NCBI RefSeq assembly: GCF_001792815.1
Contig: NZ_CP017674.1
Span: forward strand, 496,001-560,000
Reading direction: 5' to 3'
Origin: Microbacterium sp. BH-3-3-3
GTDB taxonomy: Bacteria; Actinomycetota; Actinomycetes; Actinomycetales; Microbacteriaceae
DNA length: 64,000 bases
Shown here: positions 25,228 through 32,872 of the stretch, piece after piece
How positions within the stretch are numbered: position 1 is the stretch's first letter
How the letters are laid out: every line of letters begins with the position of its first letter
The notes under the pieces: generated by a model
What the model saw: only the letters and a program-made list of their open reading frames with translations
What the model was told of the DNA's origin: nothing
The model's database searches: none
Made by a program: the position numbers and the translations under genes

Positions 25228-26317
25228 GCGCCCGGCGGGACTCTCGGTCCGGCTCAAGCTCACTCTCAGCTACGCGGCCTTCGTCGTGGTCGTGGGCGTG
25301 GCGGTGTTCGTGCTGGGCTTCCTCGTGCTGCGGTTCCTGCCCGAGGGCAACCTCTCGTCCGAGAGCGGGGCCTTCACCCCCGGCCGGCGCGATCTGGTCG
25401 AGGCGTTCGTGCGATACGCCTGGTACACCGTGATCGGGCTCGCGGCCCTCGGCCTCGGCGGCGGATGGTTCGTGGCCGGTCTCATGCTGCGCCCGCTGAC
25501 GCGCATCACGGACGCTGCCCGTGCCGTGCGCGACGGAGACCTGCAACACCGCGCGGCGCTGCCCGGGCGCCGCGACGAACTCACCGATCTCGCCGACACC
25601 TTCGACGCGATGCTCACCCGCGTGGGCGAGACCCTCGACGAGGAGAAGCGCTTCGCGGCCAACGCGTCGCACGAGCTGCGCACCCCGCACGCCACGATGC
25701 GCACGCTGCTCGAAGTGGCGCACGCCGATCCCGCGGGCGTCGATCTGCCGACACTTCTGCACCGCCTCGAGGTCACCAACGAACGCGCCATCGACCTCAC
25801 CGAGGCGCTCCTCGATCTCGCGCGGGTCGACCTCGCGGTCGCCGGACGAGCCGGTGAACGGCCGCGGCACACGACCGATGTCGGAGCCCTGGTCACCGCG
25901 GCGGTCGACGACGAACGCGACGCGGCCGCCGCCGCCGGCATCGATCTCGCCGTCCCTGCCGCGACGGGCGTCGTGGCGCGCGTCGATGCGACCCTGGTCC
26001 GCCAGGCGGTGGGGAATCTCGTCTGCAACGCCGTCGTGCACAACGTCGCCGGCGGTTGGGTGCGGATCGCGGTGGGCGGCGACGAGACCGACGTCATCGT
26101 CGACGTCGCGAACTCCGGAGCCCCGCTCGCACGCGAACTCGTCGCCACGCTCGCCGAGCCCTTCGTGCGGGGAGCGGGTCGCACCCGTGGCCGGTCCGAC
26201 GGAACGGGTCTCGGACTCGCCATCGTCGCCTCGGTCGCCCGGGCGCACCGGGGCCGGCTCGAGCTGTGGCCGAGGGCGGACGGCGGGCTTCACGCCCGTC
26301 TGCGGCTGCCACGCTGA
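25220..26317 (+). CDS. Sensor histidine kinase
   Basis: A 365-residue membrane kinase. Two transmembrane helices (about 15-40 and 67-92) flank a short extracytoplasmic loop of about 25 residues, followed by HAMP (92-145). The H-box is ASHELRTPH with phospho-His151; the usual Leu/Ile after the Pro is His157. The ATPase part has the N-box (GNLVCNAVVHN) and G2 box (DGTGLGLAIV); the G1 motif reads VDVANSGAP where DNGxG is usual. It pairs with the overlapping response regulator. The small sensor loop suggests membrane or cell-envelope sensing, which is inference. Confidence 0.94.
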
Positions 26318-26754
26318 GCCGACCCGCGATCCCCGCGGAACATCACCCGCGCGAAGACCACGACGACCGTGCCGACCAGGGCGCCGGCGGCGTTCGCCAC
26401 CACGTCGCCCGGATCCGACACGCGACCGGGCAGCACCGTCTGCGCGACCTCCACCGTGAGCGACACCGCGGCCGCCACGAGGACGGATGCCGGAGACCAT
26501 CGCAGCGGCAGCAGGAGCGCGAGCGCGGCGCCGAGCGGCACGAAGAACGCGATGTTGAGCGCGGTGTCGGCGTTGCCGCCGAGCAGCAGGTCGTTCCACC
26601 GCGGCGGGAGGTGGTCGAGCGCATCGAGGACGAGCGTGCGCGCGGGCCAGGCGACGGCCCGCGGAGCGAGCGTCAGCCCCGCCACGACGGTGAGCACGGC
26701 GGTGGCGAGCAGGATGCGCGCGGTGGTCGGAGAGGGCGCAGAGCGATCGGACAC
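26290..26754 (-). CDS. VanZ family membrane protein
   Basis: A 154-residue protein with four hydrophobic helices and the VanZ-like core LLGGNADTALNIAFFVPLGAAL and VSLTVEVAQTVLPGR, then SDPGDVVANAAGALVGTV. The molecular role of VanZ proteins is unclear; some affect glycopeptide sensitivity. GTG 26754 is chosen for GGAGG upstream. Its 3' end overlaps the 3' end of the convergent histidine-kinase gene by 28 bp. Confidence 0.88.
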   Translation of the reverse strand: MSDRSAPSPTTARILLATAVLTVVAGLTLAPRAVAWPARTLVLDALDHLPPRWNDLLLGGNADTALNIAFFVPLGAALALLLPLRWSPASVLVAAAVSLTVEVAQTVLPGRVSDPGDVVANAAGALVGTVVVVFARVMFRGDRGSAQRGSRRRA

Positions 26755-26921
26755 GGGAACCTCCAGCAGAACGGGAACCTCAGTCCATCGCCCGCGGCGT
26801 TGCCGGAACGTCTGCGCCCGGCGATACATCCGCGATATCCCGCGCGCGCGTTCTCCCCCGCGAGCCCGTGCGCTCGGTGAGTGCGCGCGGGTGCGTGCGC
26901 GCGGTCGCCCTGCGGGGCGAG

Positions 26922-26927
26922 GACAAT
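26922..26927 (+). promoter_or_regulatory. -10 hexamer GACAAT, leaderless DUF3054 gene
   Basis: GACAAT, 6 nt, GTG 26934. Confidence 0.4.
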
Positions 26928-26933
26928 GGTGGG

Positions 26934-27317
26934 GTGCCGACTCCTCGCCGCTCCCCCGTCCTGCCGTTCGTCCTCGACGCCGTGCTCGTGGTCGTCTTCG
27001 CCGGCATCGGTCGCTCCACGCACGACGGCGACGTGTTCGGACCGTTCGGCTCGCAGCTCGCGATCACCGCCTGGCCGTTCCTCGCCGCGTTGGCCATCGG
27101 CTGGCTCGTCACGCGCGCCTGGCGTGACCCGCTGGCGGTCGTGCGCGCGGGCCTGCCGCTGTGGGCCATCACGGTCGCGCTCGGCATGGTGCTGCGCGTG
27201 GTGAGCGGTCAGGGCGTCGCCGTGGCGTTCGTCATCGTCGCCGCGATCACCCTGGCGCTCCTGCTCATCGGATGGCGCGGCATCGCCCGACTGGTCGCGC
27301 GGTCGCGCCGACGCTGA
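26934..27317 (+). CDS. DUF3054 membrane protein
   Basis: A 127-residue protein with four predicted helices and the DUF3054 pattern FVLDAVLVVVFAGIGRSTH, then AWPFLAALAIGWLVTRAWRD and VLRVVSGQG. Its function is unknown; the family is almost only actinobacterial. GTG 26934 is chosen because of the -10 hexamer 6 nt upstream; an upstream ATG at 26868 lacks support. Confidence 0.85.
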   Translation: MPTPRRSPVLPFVLDAVLVVVFAGIGRSTHDGDVFGPFGSQLAITAWPFLAALAIGWLVTRAWRDPLAVVRAGLPLWAITVALGMVLRVVSGQGVAVAFVIVAAITLALLLIGWRGIARLVARSRRR

Positions 27318-27376
27318 GCGGCGCCCCGAGGCTCCTCGCCGCGTGGGGAGGAGTCCCCGCCGGCTCCGCGTCCGAA

Positions 27377-27889
27377 CTACTCCAGCAGCGAGACGTCGAC
27401 CTGGATCTCCGCCGCGAGGTGCTCGAGGTCGGCCACCAGGTCGTCGACGACGACGTCGGGGCCGAGCGTGGCGGTGATCACGGCCTCGAACAGGCGACCG
27501 CCGGCCATCGCGGCATCCGTCGTCTGCGTCGACATGCGTTCGATGCTGGCGCCCCGCGCACTCAGCGCGGTCGAGATCTCGCGCACGATCCCCGGCCGGT
27601 CGTTGCCGACCACGTCGAGAGTGACGGTGCGGGGAACGGATGCCGCCGGCGCGGGCGTGCGGGCATGCACGGTGACGGTGAGGGTTCCGGCCAGGCCCTC
27701 GAGGGCGGCGCGCAGGCCATCGGCGCGGTCGGGCGCCACCGACACCTCGACGATCCCGGCGAACGCCCCGGCCAGTTCGGCCAGTTCGCTGTTCTCCCAG
27801 TTGCCGCCGTGGGCGTCGACGATGTCGGCGACCGCCGAGACGAGTCCGGCGCGATCGTCGCCGACGACGGTGAGCACGAGGGTGGTCAT
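27377..27889 (-). CDS. Tandem ACT-domain protein (GcvR-like)
   Basis: A 170-residue protein made of two ACT domains (about 3-80: LVLTVVGDDRAGLVSAVADI; about 88-165: VTLDVVGNDRPGIVREISTA). It resembles GcvR and other ACT-only regulators that bind amino acids, with no DNA-binding or catalytic domain. The ligand and partner are unknown. TACGCT 6 nt before the ATG indicates a leaderless start. It is divergent from a small membrane-protein gene. Confidence 0.88.
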   Translation of the reverse strand: MTTLVLTVVGDDRAGLVSAVADIVDAHGGNWENSELAELAGAFAGIVEVSVAPDRADGLRAALEGLAGTLTVTVHARTPAPAASVPRTVTLDVVGNDRPGIVREISTALSARGASIERMSTQTTDAAMAGGRLFEAVITATLGPDVVVDDLVADLEHLAAEIQVDVSLLE

Positions 27890-27895
27890 CGCCCC

Positions 27896-27901
27896 AGCGT
27901 A
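27896..27901 (-). promoter_or_regulatory. -10 hexamer TACGCT of the ACT-domain gene
   Basis: TACGCT, 6 nt, ATG 27889 on the minus strand. Confidence 0.5.
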
Positions 27902-27916
27902 GCGAGCGGGCCCTGC

Positions 27917-27922
27917 TAGCGT
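27917..27922 (+). promoter_or_regulatory. -10 hexamer TAGCGT of the small membrane-protein gene
   Basis: TAGCGT lies 28 nt upstream of GTG 27951, leaving room for the GAGGGGG ribosome-binding site. Confidence 0.4.
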
Positions 27923-27950
27923 GGAGCCCGACCGCAGAGGGGGTGGCCAC

Positions 27951-28229
27951 GTGTTCGCATCGCTGATCAGCATGCTCACCGTGCTGCTCGCCTCGGCCGA
28001 GCTCGCCCTCACCCCCGGCGACGGTGCACCGCTGCTGGCGATCGTGCTCGCCGCGGCGGTCGTGGTCACCGCGGTCGTGGTGCTCGTGGTCCTCCCCGCA
28101 CTGCTGGCGTCCGTCTCACCGCCGTCGTCGCGGCCGATCGATCCGTCGGCGCCCGTCGCGCAGAGCGACCCCGACGCGGCCGGTCATCCTCGTCCCCGCG
28201 CGCCGGGGCACGCGGTCCGCACCGCGTAG
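27951..28229 (+). CDS. Small membrane protein, unknown function
   Basis: A 92-residue protein with one or two hydrophobic helices (FASLISMLTVLLASAELAL and LLAIVLAAAVVVTAVVVLVVLPALLA) followed by a Pro/Ser/Arg-rich cytoplasmic tail. GTG 27951 follows GAGGGGGTGG. Its reading direction and closeness to the YidC homologue suggest possible co-transcription. No family was recognised. Confidence 0.6.
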   Translation: MFASLISMLTVLLASAELALTPGDGAPLLAIVLAAAVVVTAVVVLVVLPALLASVSPPSSRPIDPSAPVAQSDPDAAGHPRPRAPGHAVRTA

Positions 28230-28393
28230 TCCCGCGCGCCGAGCCGTCTCTCACGACGGTGTCCTCGGCATCCCGGGACCCGCGATGCCGGTCGCCCGCG
28301 CTCACGCGCGCCGCACGCCCGCCCCGGATGCGTGCCGTCGTGCCCGCGCCCCGCGACCGATCGACCCGTGATCGCCGCACCGAACGGACACCC

Positions 28394-29125
28394 GTGGACC
28401 TCTTCGCCCTTCCTCCCCTCGCCCTGCTCCTCGACCTCACCACGCGAGCGATGCTCGCCCTCACCGCCGCCCTCGATCCCGTCGCCGGCACCGCCGCGGC
28501 CGCTCTCGCGGTCGTCGTCGTGACACTCGCCGTGCGCCTCCTGCTCATTCCCGTCGGCGTCTCGCAGGCTCGGGCCGAGCAGACCCGCGCGCGTCTCGCT
28601 CCGCGCCTGAGGACGCTGCGCGAACGCTGGGGGAAGAATCCCGAGCGCCTGCAGCGCGAGACCCTGCAGCTGTACCGCGACGAGGGAACCTCTCCCGCGG
28701 CGGGATGCCTGCCGATGCTCGCGCAGGCTCCGATCGTGGGACTGCTCTACGCCGTGTTCCTGCATCCGAACGTCGGCGGTCAATCCAACGCCCTGCTCTC
28801 GCACGATCTGCTGGGCGTGCCGCTCGGACGCAGCCTCATCGGCGCGCTCGGCTCGGGAACGGTGGATGCCGCGACCCTCGCCCTGATCGGAGCGCTCGTC
28901 GTGGTGATCGCGGGCGTGGCCGAGCTCACGCGGCGGCTCCTGCGGCCTCCCGTCGACCCCTCGGCCCCCGCGTGGACGACGGGCATGGTGGGCGCGCTGC
29001 AGTTCACCACCGCCGTCGTCGCCCTGTTCGTGCCGCTCGCGGCCGGGCTCTATCTCACCGTGACGACGGTGTGGACCCTGGTGCAGCGTGTGCTGCTGCG
29101 ACGCCGGTATCCGCTGCCGTCGTGA
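28394..29125 (+). CDS. YidC/Oxa1 family membrane insertase-like protein
   Basis: A 243-residue polytopic protein with the Oxa1 core: helix AALAVVVVTLAVRLLLIPVGVSQ, charged cytosolic hairpin (RAEQTRARLAPRLRTLRERW), then YRDEGTSPAAGCLPMLAQAP, as in YidC. It lacks the rpmH-rnpA-jag context of the main actinobacterial YidC, so it is probably a second, specialised copy. It inserts or assembles membrane proteins; the client is unknown. It starts at GTG 28394, and its 3' end overlaps the convergent MFS gene by 71 bp. Confidence 0.88.
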   Translation: MDLFALPPLALLLDLTTRAMLALTAALDPVAGTAAAALAVVVVTLAVRLLLIPVGVSQARAEQTRARLAPRLRTLRERWGKNPERLQRETLQLYRDEGTSPAAGCLPMLAQAPIVGLLYAVFLHPNVGGQSNALLSHDLLGVPLGRSLIGALGSGTVDAATLALIGALVVVIAGVAELTRRLLRPPVDPSAPAWTTGMVGALQFTTAVVALFVPLAAGLYLTVTTVWTLVQRVLLRRRYPLPS

Positions 29126-30344
29126 CGGCATCCCATCGTGGGGCGGCGGAGGCGTTCAGCGCGGCCATCGCCAGCACCAGCAGGGCCGCGACCGCGGGGA
29201 ACAGCATCGCGGTCTGCACCGAGACGCTCTCGGCGACGGCGCCCGTCACCGCCGACGACAGCGCCTGCGCGAGGGTGAGGGCCGAGGCGAGGATCGTCAT
29301 GGTCGACGCCGTGCGCCCGCGTGGTGCGCGGTTTCCGGCGAGGCTGAAGAGCGTCACGAGCGAGGGGCCGACGCCGATCCCCATCAGGCACAGCACGGTG
29401 GTCACGGTCGCGACCGAGCCGCCGACCGTGTACGCCCCGGCCGAAGCCGTGAGGACGATCGAGAACGCCACCAGGCGCCACCGGAGTGAGAACCGCACGG
29501 GGAGCGCGGCGACGGCCAGCGCGAGCACGGCCGACCCCACCCCCATCACGCCGTACAGCAGTGCCCCCGCCTCGGGTGCCCCCTGCGCCTCCATGAACGC
29601 GGTGAGCGAGGTGAGCGTCGAACCGAAGAACAGCCCGACGCCGAAGACCGCGGCCACCAGCACGAGCATGCGCGGATGCACCAGCTCGCGGAAGGGGGCC
29701 ATCGCCGCCCGCGCCGAGCGTTCGGGCACGGCCCGCCCGGTCGGGTGCAGCGCGAAGGCGGTGACGAAGACGAAACTCAGCACCGCGGCACCGGCGATGG
29801 GCGCCCACGGGGCGATGAGGGCGGCGAGCACACCGACGACGAACGGTCCGATGACGAAGGCCGTCTCATCGGCGGCGGACTCGTAGGCCATGGCCCGCGA
29901 GAAGGTGCGTTCGCGACGCGCGGGGTCCACCCGGTCGCCGATGAGGGCCATCACACGACTGCGCGACATCGCCGCCGTCTGCGGTCCGGTCAGGCCGATG
30001 GCGGCGGCCGCCGACAGCAGGAGCGCGTCGGCGCCGGCGTTCGCCACGACCAGGGGGAATATCGCGAGCAGGATGCCGTTGGCCACACCGACCGGCACGA
30101 GCACGCGCCGCTGCCCGAAGCGGTCGGCGAGGTCCCCGAGCACGGGACCGGCGACCACCACGCCCAGGCCCACGGCCGCCGAGGTGAGACCACCGAGAGC
30201 GACCGAGCCGCGCATCGCGACGACCAGGGCGAGCACGCCCACCGTCATCATTGCGAACGGCAGTCGTGCGACGAACGCGACGGGGAAGTACCAGAACCCG
30301 GTGTGGTGGATCAGCGGGCGATGGGCGGCGACGGGCGTGGTCAT
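29055..30344 (-). CDS. MFS transporter
   Basis: A 429-residue major-facilitator protein with about 12 hydrophobic helices. The loop 2-3 motif GDLADRFGQRRVLVP is the MFS signature. It is likely an efflux or drug-type permease, but the substrate cannot be read. ATG 30344 follows GGAGA. A GCACAATGTGC palindrome lies 59-69 bp upstream. The last 71 bp overlap the YidC-like gene tail to tail. Confidence 0.92.
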   Translation of the reverse strand: MTTPVAAHRPLIHHTGFWYFPVAFVARLPFAMMTVGVLALVVAMRGSVALGGLTSAAVGLGVVVAGPVLGDLADRFGQRRVLVPVGVANGILLAIFPLVVANAGADALLLSAAAAIGLTGPQTAAMSRSRVMALIGDRVDPARRERTFSRAMAYESAADETAFVIGPFVVGVLAALIAPWAPIAGAAVLSFVFVTAFALHPTGRAVPERSARAAMAPFRELVHPRMLVLVAAVFGVGLFFGSTLTSLTAFMEAQGAPEAGALLYGVMGVGSAVLALAVAALPVRFSLRWRLVAFSIVLTASAGAYTVGGSVATVTTVLCLMGIGVGPSLVTLFSLAGNRAPRGRTASTMTILASALTLAQALSSAVTGAVAESVSVQTAMLFPAVAALLVLAMAALNASAAPRWDAVTTAADTGVAAAHAAPGSTPSSR

Positions 30345-30402
30345 GGAGCGTTCTCCGGTGGGGGCGATGGAACGTGCCGCCTTGCCGGTGAGGTAGGTAG
30401 TT

Positions 30403-30413
30403 GCACAATGTGC
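30403..30413. promoter_or_regulatory. Palindrome upstream of the MFS gene
   Basis: GCACAATGTGC is a perfect 5-bp dyad around a central A, in a relatively AT-rich stretch upstream of the transporter. It is a plausible operator for a MarR- or TetR-type repressor encoded elsewhere. Confidence 0.4.
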
Positions 30414-30466
30414 GGCGGGCGAACCCGCGACCCGATTCTACCGTGGGGTGTGCACGACCGCCCCGG

Positions 30467-30682
30467 TCAGCCGACGAGGGCGGCGATGCCGGCGATCAGG
30501 GAGGCGAGCGCGAGGGTCAATGCCAGGGCGATCAGCACGGTGTGCACGATGAGGAACGGCGTGGCCTTGCCCGCGGCGTTCTTGGCACGGGGGTCTTTCG
30601 CCACGCGCACGTAGAAGCGCGGCCAGACGACCGCGTTGAAGACGGCATTGGCGAACAGCAGCGTGATGAGCACGGGTTCCAT
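30467..30682 (-). CDS. Small actinobacterial membrane protein (SCO4848-like)
   Basis: A 71-residue protein with two hydrophobic segments (EPVLITLLFANAVFNAVVW and FLIVHTVLIALALTLALASL) around PRFYVRVAKDPRAKN. This arrangement matches the conserved SCO4848 family of unknown function. TAGGCT 6 nt before ATG 30682 indicates a leaderless transcript. Confidence 0.78.
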   Translation of the reverse strand: MEPVLITLLFANAVFNAVVWPRFYVRVAKDPRAKNAAGKATPFLIVHTVLIALALTLALASLIAGIAALVG

Positions 30683-30688
30683 GCGTCG

Positions 30689-30694
30689 AGCCTA
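30689..30694 (-). promoter_or_regulatory. -10 hexamer TAGGCT
   Basis: TAGGCT, 6 nt, ATG 30682 on the minus strand; it lies inside the last codons of the traR/dksA-like gene. Confidence 0.45.
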
Positions 30695-31045
30695 CGGGCG
30701 TCGCCCGCTCGCGCAGTCGATGCAGCGGCGAGCGAAGGGGCGGGCCTCGAGCCGGGCCTCGGCGATCGGGCGGCCGCAGTTCTCGCAGACGCCGAACGTC
30801 GCGGCGGCCACGCGTTCCCGCGCCGCGAGGATCTCGTCACGCTCGGCCTCGGCGCCGCGCCGCAGCGCATCGACCTGCGCCCACTCACCCGACAGGGTCG
30901 ACCCCTCGGGGTCGTGCTCGTCGTCGGCCGTGGCGTCGGCGCGGTCGTGACGCAGGCTCGCTTCGTCTTCGCGCAGCCGCGACAGCCGGTGGTCGACCTC
31001 GCGCTGGCGCTCGTCGAGCATGCGGGCGGCTCGTTCGGCATCCAT
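30692..31045 (-). CDS. TraR/DksA family zinc-finger protein
   Basis: A 117-residue protein with an N-terminal coiled coil (ERQREVDHRLSRLREDEASL) and the C-terminal C4 zinc finger CENCGRPI...CIDC. DksA/TraR proteins bind RNA polymerase through the secondary channel; whether this actinobacterial form does so is unknown. TAGCGT lies 6 nt before ATG 31045. Confidence 0.9.
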   Translation of the reverse strand: MDAERAARMLDERQREVDHRLSRLREDEASLRHDRADATADDEHDPEGSTLSGEWAQVDALRRGAEAERDEILAARERVAAATFGVCENCGRPIAEARLEARPFARRCIDCASGRRP

Positions 31046-31051
31046 CCCCCG

Positions 31052-31057
31052 ACGCTA
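31052..31057 (-). promoter_or_regulatory. -10 hexamer TAGCGT of the TraR/DksA gene
   Basis: TAGCGT, 6 nt, ATG 31045 on the minus strand. Confidence 0.5.
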
Positions 31058-31097
31058 GCCCCCACCTCCGACACCCGGGGTGCGCGAGGATCGGGTC

Positions 31098-31451
31098 ATG
31101 AGAGAGCTCCGCCGTCACTGGACCCCGACCGCCGTCGTCTTCCTCGCGTTGGCCGTCGCCGGCCTCGTGGGCACGTGGACCTTCAACGTCTTCGCGATCG
31201 TGCAGATGCGCGACTTCGTCGGCGACCTCGTCTCGAGCGGACCGGCCGTGTCGTCGATCACCGTCGACCTGCTGGTCGTCGCCGTGGCGGGGAGCATCTT
31301 CGTCATCGTCGAGGCACGTCGTATCGGAATGCGCTTCGGCTGGCTGTATGTCGTGCTGTCGGGGGTGACGGCGTTCGCGTTCACGTTTCCGCTCTTCCTG
31401 GCGATGCGCCAGCGTCACCTGACGGCGCACCCCGACCGCAGGACGGCGTGA
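31098..31451 (+). CDS. DUF2834 membrane protein
   Basis: A 117-residue protein with three hydrophobic helices (VVFLALAVAGLVGTWTFN, TVDLLVVAVAGSIFVIVEARR and WLYVVLSGVTAFAFTFPLFL), matching DUF2834. Its function is unknown. GAGGAT ends 6 nt before ATG 31098 and could serve as a ribosome-binding site or a -10 element. The stop codon lies within the long hairpin shared with the convergent ytfG-like gene. Confidence 0.82.
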   Translation: MRELRRHWTPTAVVFLALAVAGLVGTWTFNVFAIVQMRDFVGDLVSSGPAVSSITVDLLVVAVAGSIFVIVEARRIGMRFGWLYVVLSGVTAFAFTFPLFLAMRQRHLTAHPDRRTA

Positions 31452-31509
31452 GGAGCCGAGAATCGTCGCTTCGAGGGGGCACGAAGCGACGAATTCCGGC
31501 TCCTCACGC
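31446..31509. terminator. Long bidirectional hairpin between convergent genes
   Basis: Outer stem of 13 bp (31446-31458 with 31497-31509), a 5-nt by 5-nt internal loop, inner stem of 10 bp (31464-31473 with 31482-31491) and an 8-nt loop. It sits between the DUF2834 gene and the convergent NAD(P)-binding gene and contains the DUF2834 stop codon. Confidence 0.7.
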
Positions 31510-31523
31510 GGTGGTCAGCGCGC

Positions 31524-32384
31524 TCAGCGGGCGGCGAGACCGGCGCGCAGGCCCTCGACCAGCGGAGTCGTGGGCCGACCGATGATGCGCGCGAGCGTGC
31601 CGTCGATGCGCGACAGCGCGCCCCGGGCGATCGCGTCGTCGATACCGGCGACGAACGCCGCCGTACCGGCATCCAGTCCCGCCGCCTGCAGCCCCGCGGT
31701 GAGCTGCTCCACCGACACCGACGTGTAGGTCACGGGGCGACCCACGACCTCGGATGCCGCCCGCGCCAGCTCGTCGTAGTCCCAGGCGACGTCGCCGCCG
31801 AGCTCGAGCGTCTGACCGCGGAACTCGTCGCCGATCAGCGCCACGGCGTCGGCCTCGGCGTAGTCGCGCCGGCTGGCGCTGGCCACGAGGGCCTGGCCGA
31901 CGGCGGCGACGATCTCGCCCGTCTCGGTCGCCCGGGCGACGGCGTCGAGGTAGTTCTCGGTGTACCAGTTGTGGCGCAGGATCGTGGCCTCCACCCCCGA
32001 CGCGGCGATCGCGGCCTCGGTCGCCTTGTGGTCGGCGCCGAGGGCGTAGTCGACCTCGTCGACGCGCGGGGCGCTGGTGTAGACGAGGCGCTCGACGCCG
32101 GCCGCGCGCGCGGCGTCGATGACGTTGCGGTGCCCCGCGACGCGATCCGCGTCGGTTCCCGAGATGAGCAGCACGCGGGTCACCGACGCGAAGGCCGGGG
32201 CGAGCGTCTCGGGGCGGGAGTAGTCGAGCTCGACGACGCCCACGCCGCGAGCGGCCAGGTCGTCGGCTTTGGCGAGGGTGCGCACGCCCGCGACGATGTC
32301 GGATGCCGAGACCCCGCGTTCGAGCAGGGCGTCGATGACGAGACGGCCGAGGTGTCCGGAGGCGGCGGTGACGAGGAGGGTCAT
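31524..32384 (-). CDS. NmrA/QOR2-like NAD(P)H-binding oxidoreductase (YtfG type)
   Basis: A 286-residue atypical SDR. The N-terminal dinucleotide motif is LLVTAASGHLGRLV, followed by YTSAPRVD and ILRHNWYTENYL as in quinone oxidoreductase 2. NADPH-dependent quinone reduction is the likely activity. AAGGA precedes ATG 32384. It is divergent from an HxlR regulator, the usual genetic partner of this family, with only 92 bp between starts. Confidence 0.9.
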   Translation of the reverse strand: MTLLVTAASGHLGRLVIDALLERGVSASDIVAGVRTLAKADDLAARGVGVVELDYSRPETLAPAFASVTRVLLISGTDADRVAGHRNVIDAARAAGVERLVYTSAPRVDEVDYALGADHKATEAAIAASGVEATILRHNWYTENYLDAVARATETGEIVAAVGQALVASASRRDYAEADAVALIGDEFRGQTLELGGDVAWDYDELARAASEVVGRPVTYTSVSVEQLTAGLQAAGLDAGTAAFVAGIDDAIARGALSRIDGTLARIIGRPTTPLVEGLRAGLAAR

Positions 32385-32447
32385 GGGGTGTCCTTTCGAT
32401 CGGTACGACGAAGCCAACGTCGATCCGTTCAGCGCATTCCGGAATGC

Positions 32448-32476
32448 AGGTACCCACTTTCTGGTTAGGTACTCAC
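32448..32476. promoter_or_regulatory. Direct repeats AGGTAC(C/T)CAC, probable HxlR operator
   Basis: AGGTACCCAC (32448-32457) and AGGTACTCAC (32467-32476) repeat with 19-bp spacing in the 92-bp divergent ytfG/hxlR promoter, the second copy touching the hxlR start codon. GTAC cores are known in HxlR-family sites. TTAGGT 6 nt before ATG 32477 may be the hxlR -10, so binding would block it. Confidence 0.5.
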
Positions 32477-32845
32477 ATGAACGTCAGTCTTGCGGATCTC
32501 CGCGCTGAACAACCGGGTGTCTTCCAAGACGGGTGCCCCACCCGCACGGTGCTCGACCACGTCATGGGCAAGTGGGGCGTGCTCGTGCTGATGGCCCTGT
32601 CCGACGGCACCCAGCGGTGGGGCGTGCTGCGGCGCAACGTTTCGGGGATCAGCGAGAAGATGCTCGCCAGCACGCTGAAGACCCTCGAGGCCGACGGTCT
32701 CGTCGACCGCACCGCCTACCCCGAGGTGCCCCCGCGCGTCGAGTACCGCCTCACCGACCGGGGGCGCGATCTGATGGAACGGGTGATCCCGCTCATGCAA
32801 TGGGTCGCCACGCACGCCGATGACATCGTCTCGCGCCGGGGCTGA
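32477..32845 (+). CDS. HxlR family transcriptional regulator
   Basis: A 122-residue winged-helix protein: DGCPTRTVLDHVMGKWGVLV, then RWGVLRRNVSGISEKMLASTLKTLEADGLV and the wing VEYRLTDRGRDL. A single Cys20 in the N-terminal DGCP motif is the conserved redox- or electrophile-sensing Cys of this family. It probably represses the divergent quinone oxidoreductase gene and itself. The transcript appears leaderless. Confidence 0.93.
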   Translation: MNVSLADLRAEQPGVFQDGCPTRTVLDHVMGKWGVLVLMALSDGTQRWGVLRRNVSGISEKMLASTLKTLEADGLVDRTAYPEVPPRVEYRLTDRGRDLMERVIPLMQWVATHADDIVSRRG

Positions 32846-32860
32846 GACATGCGCGCCGCC

Positions 32861-32866
32861 TAGGCT
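32861..32866 (+). promoter_or_regulatory. -10 hexamer TAGGCT of the FUSC gene
   Basis: TAGGCT, 6 nt, ATG 32873, 16 bp after the hxlR stop. Confidence 0.5.
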
Positions 32867-32872
32867 CGATTC

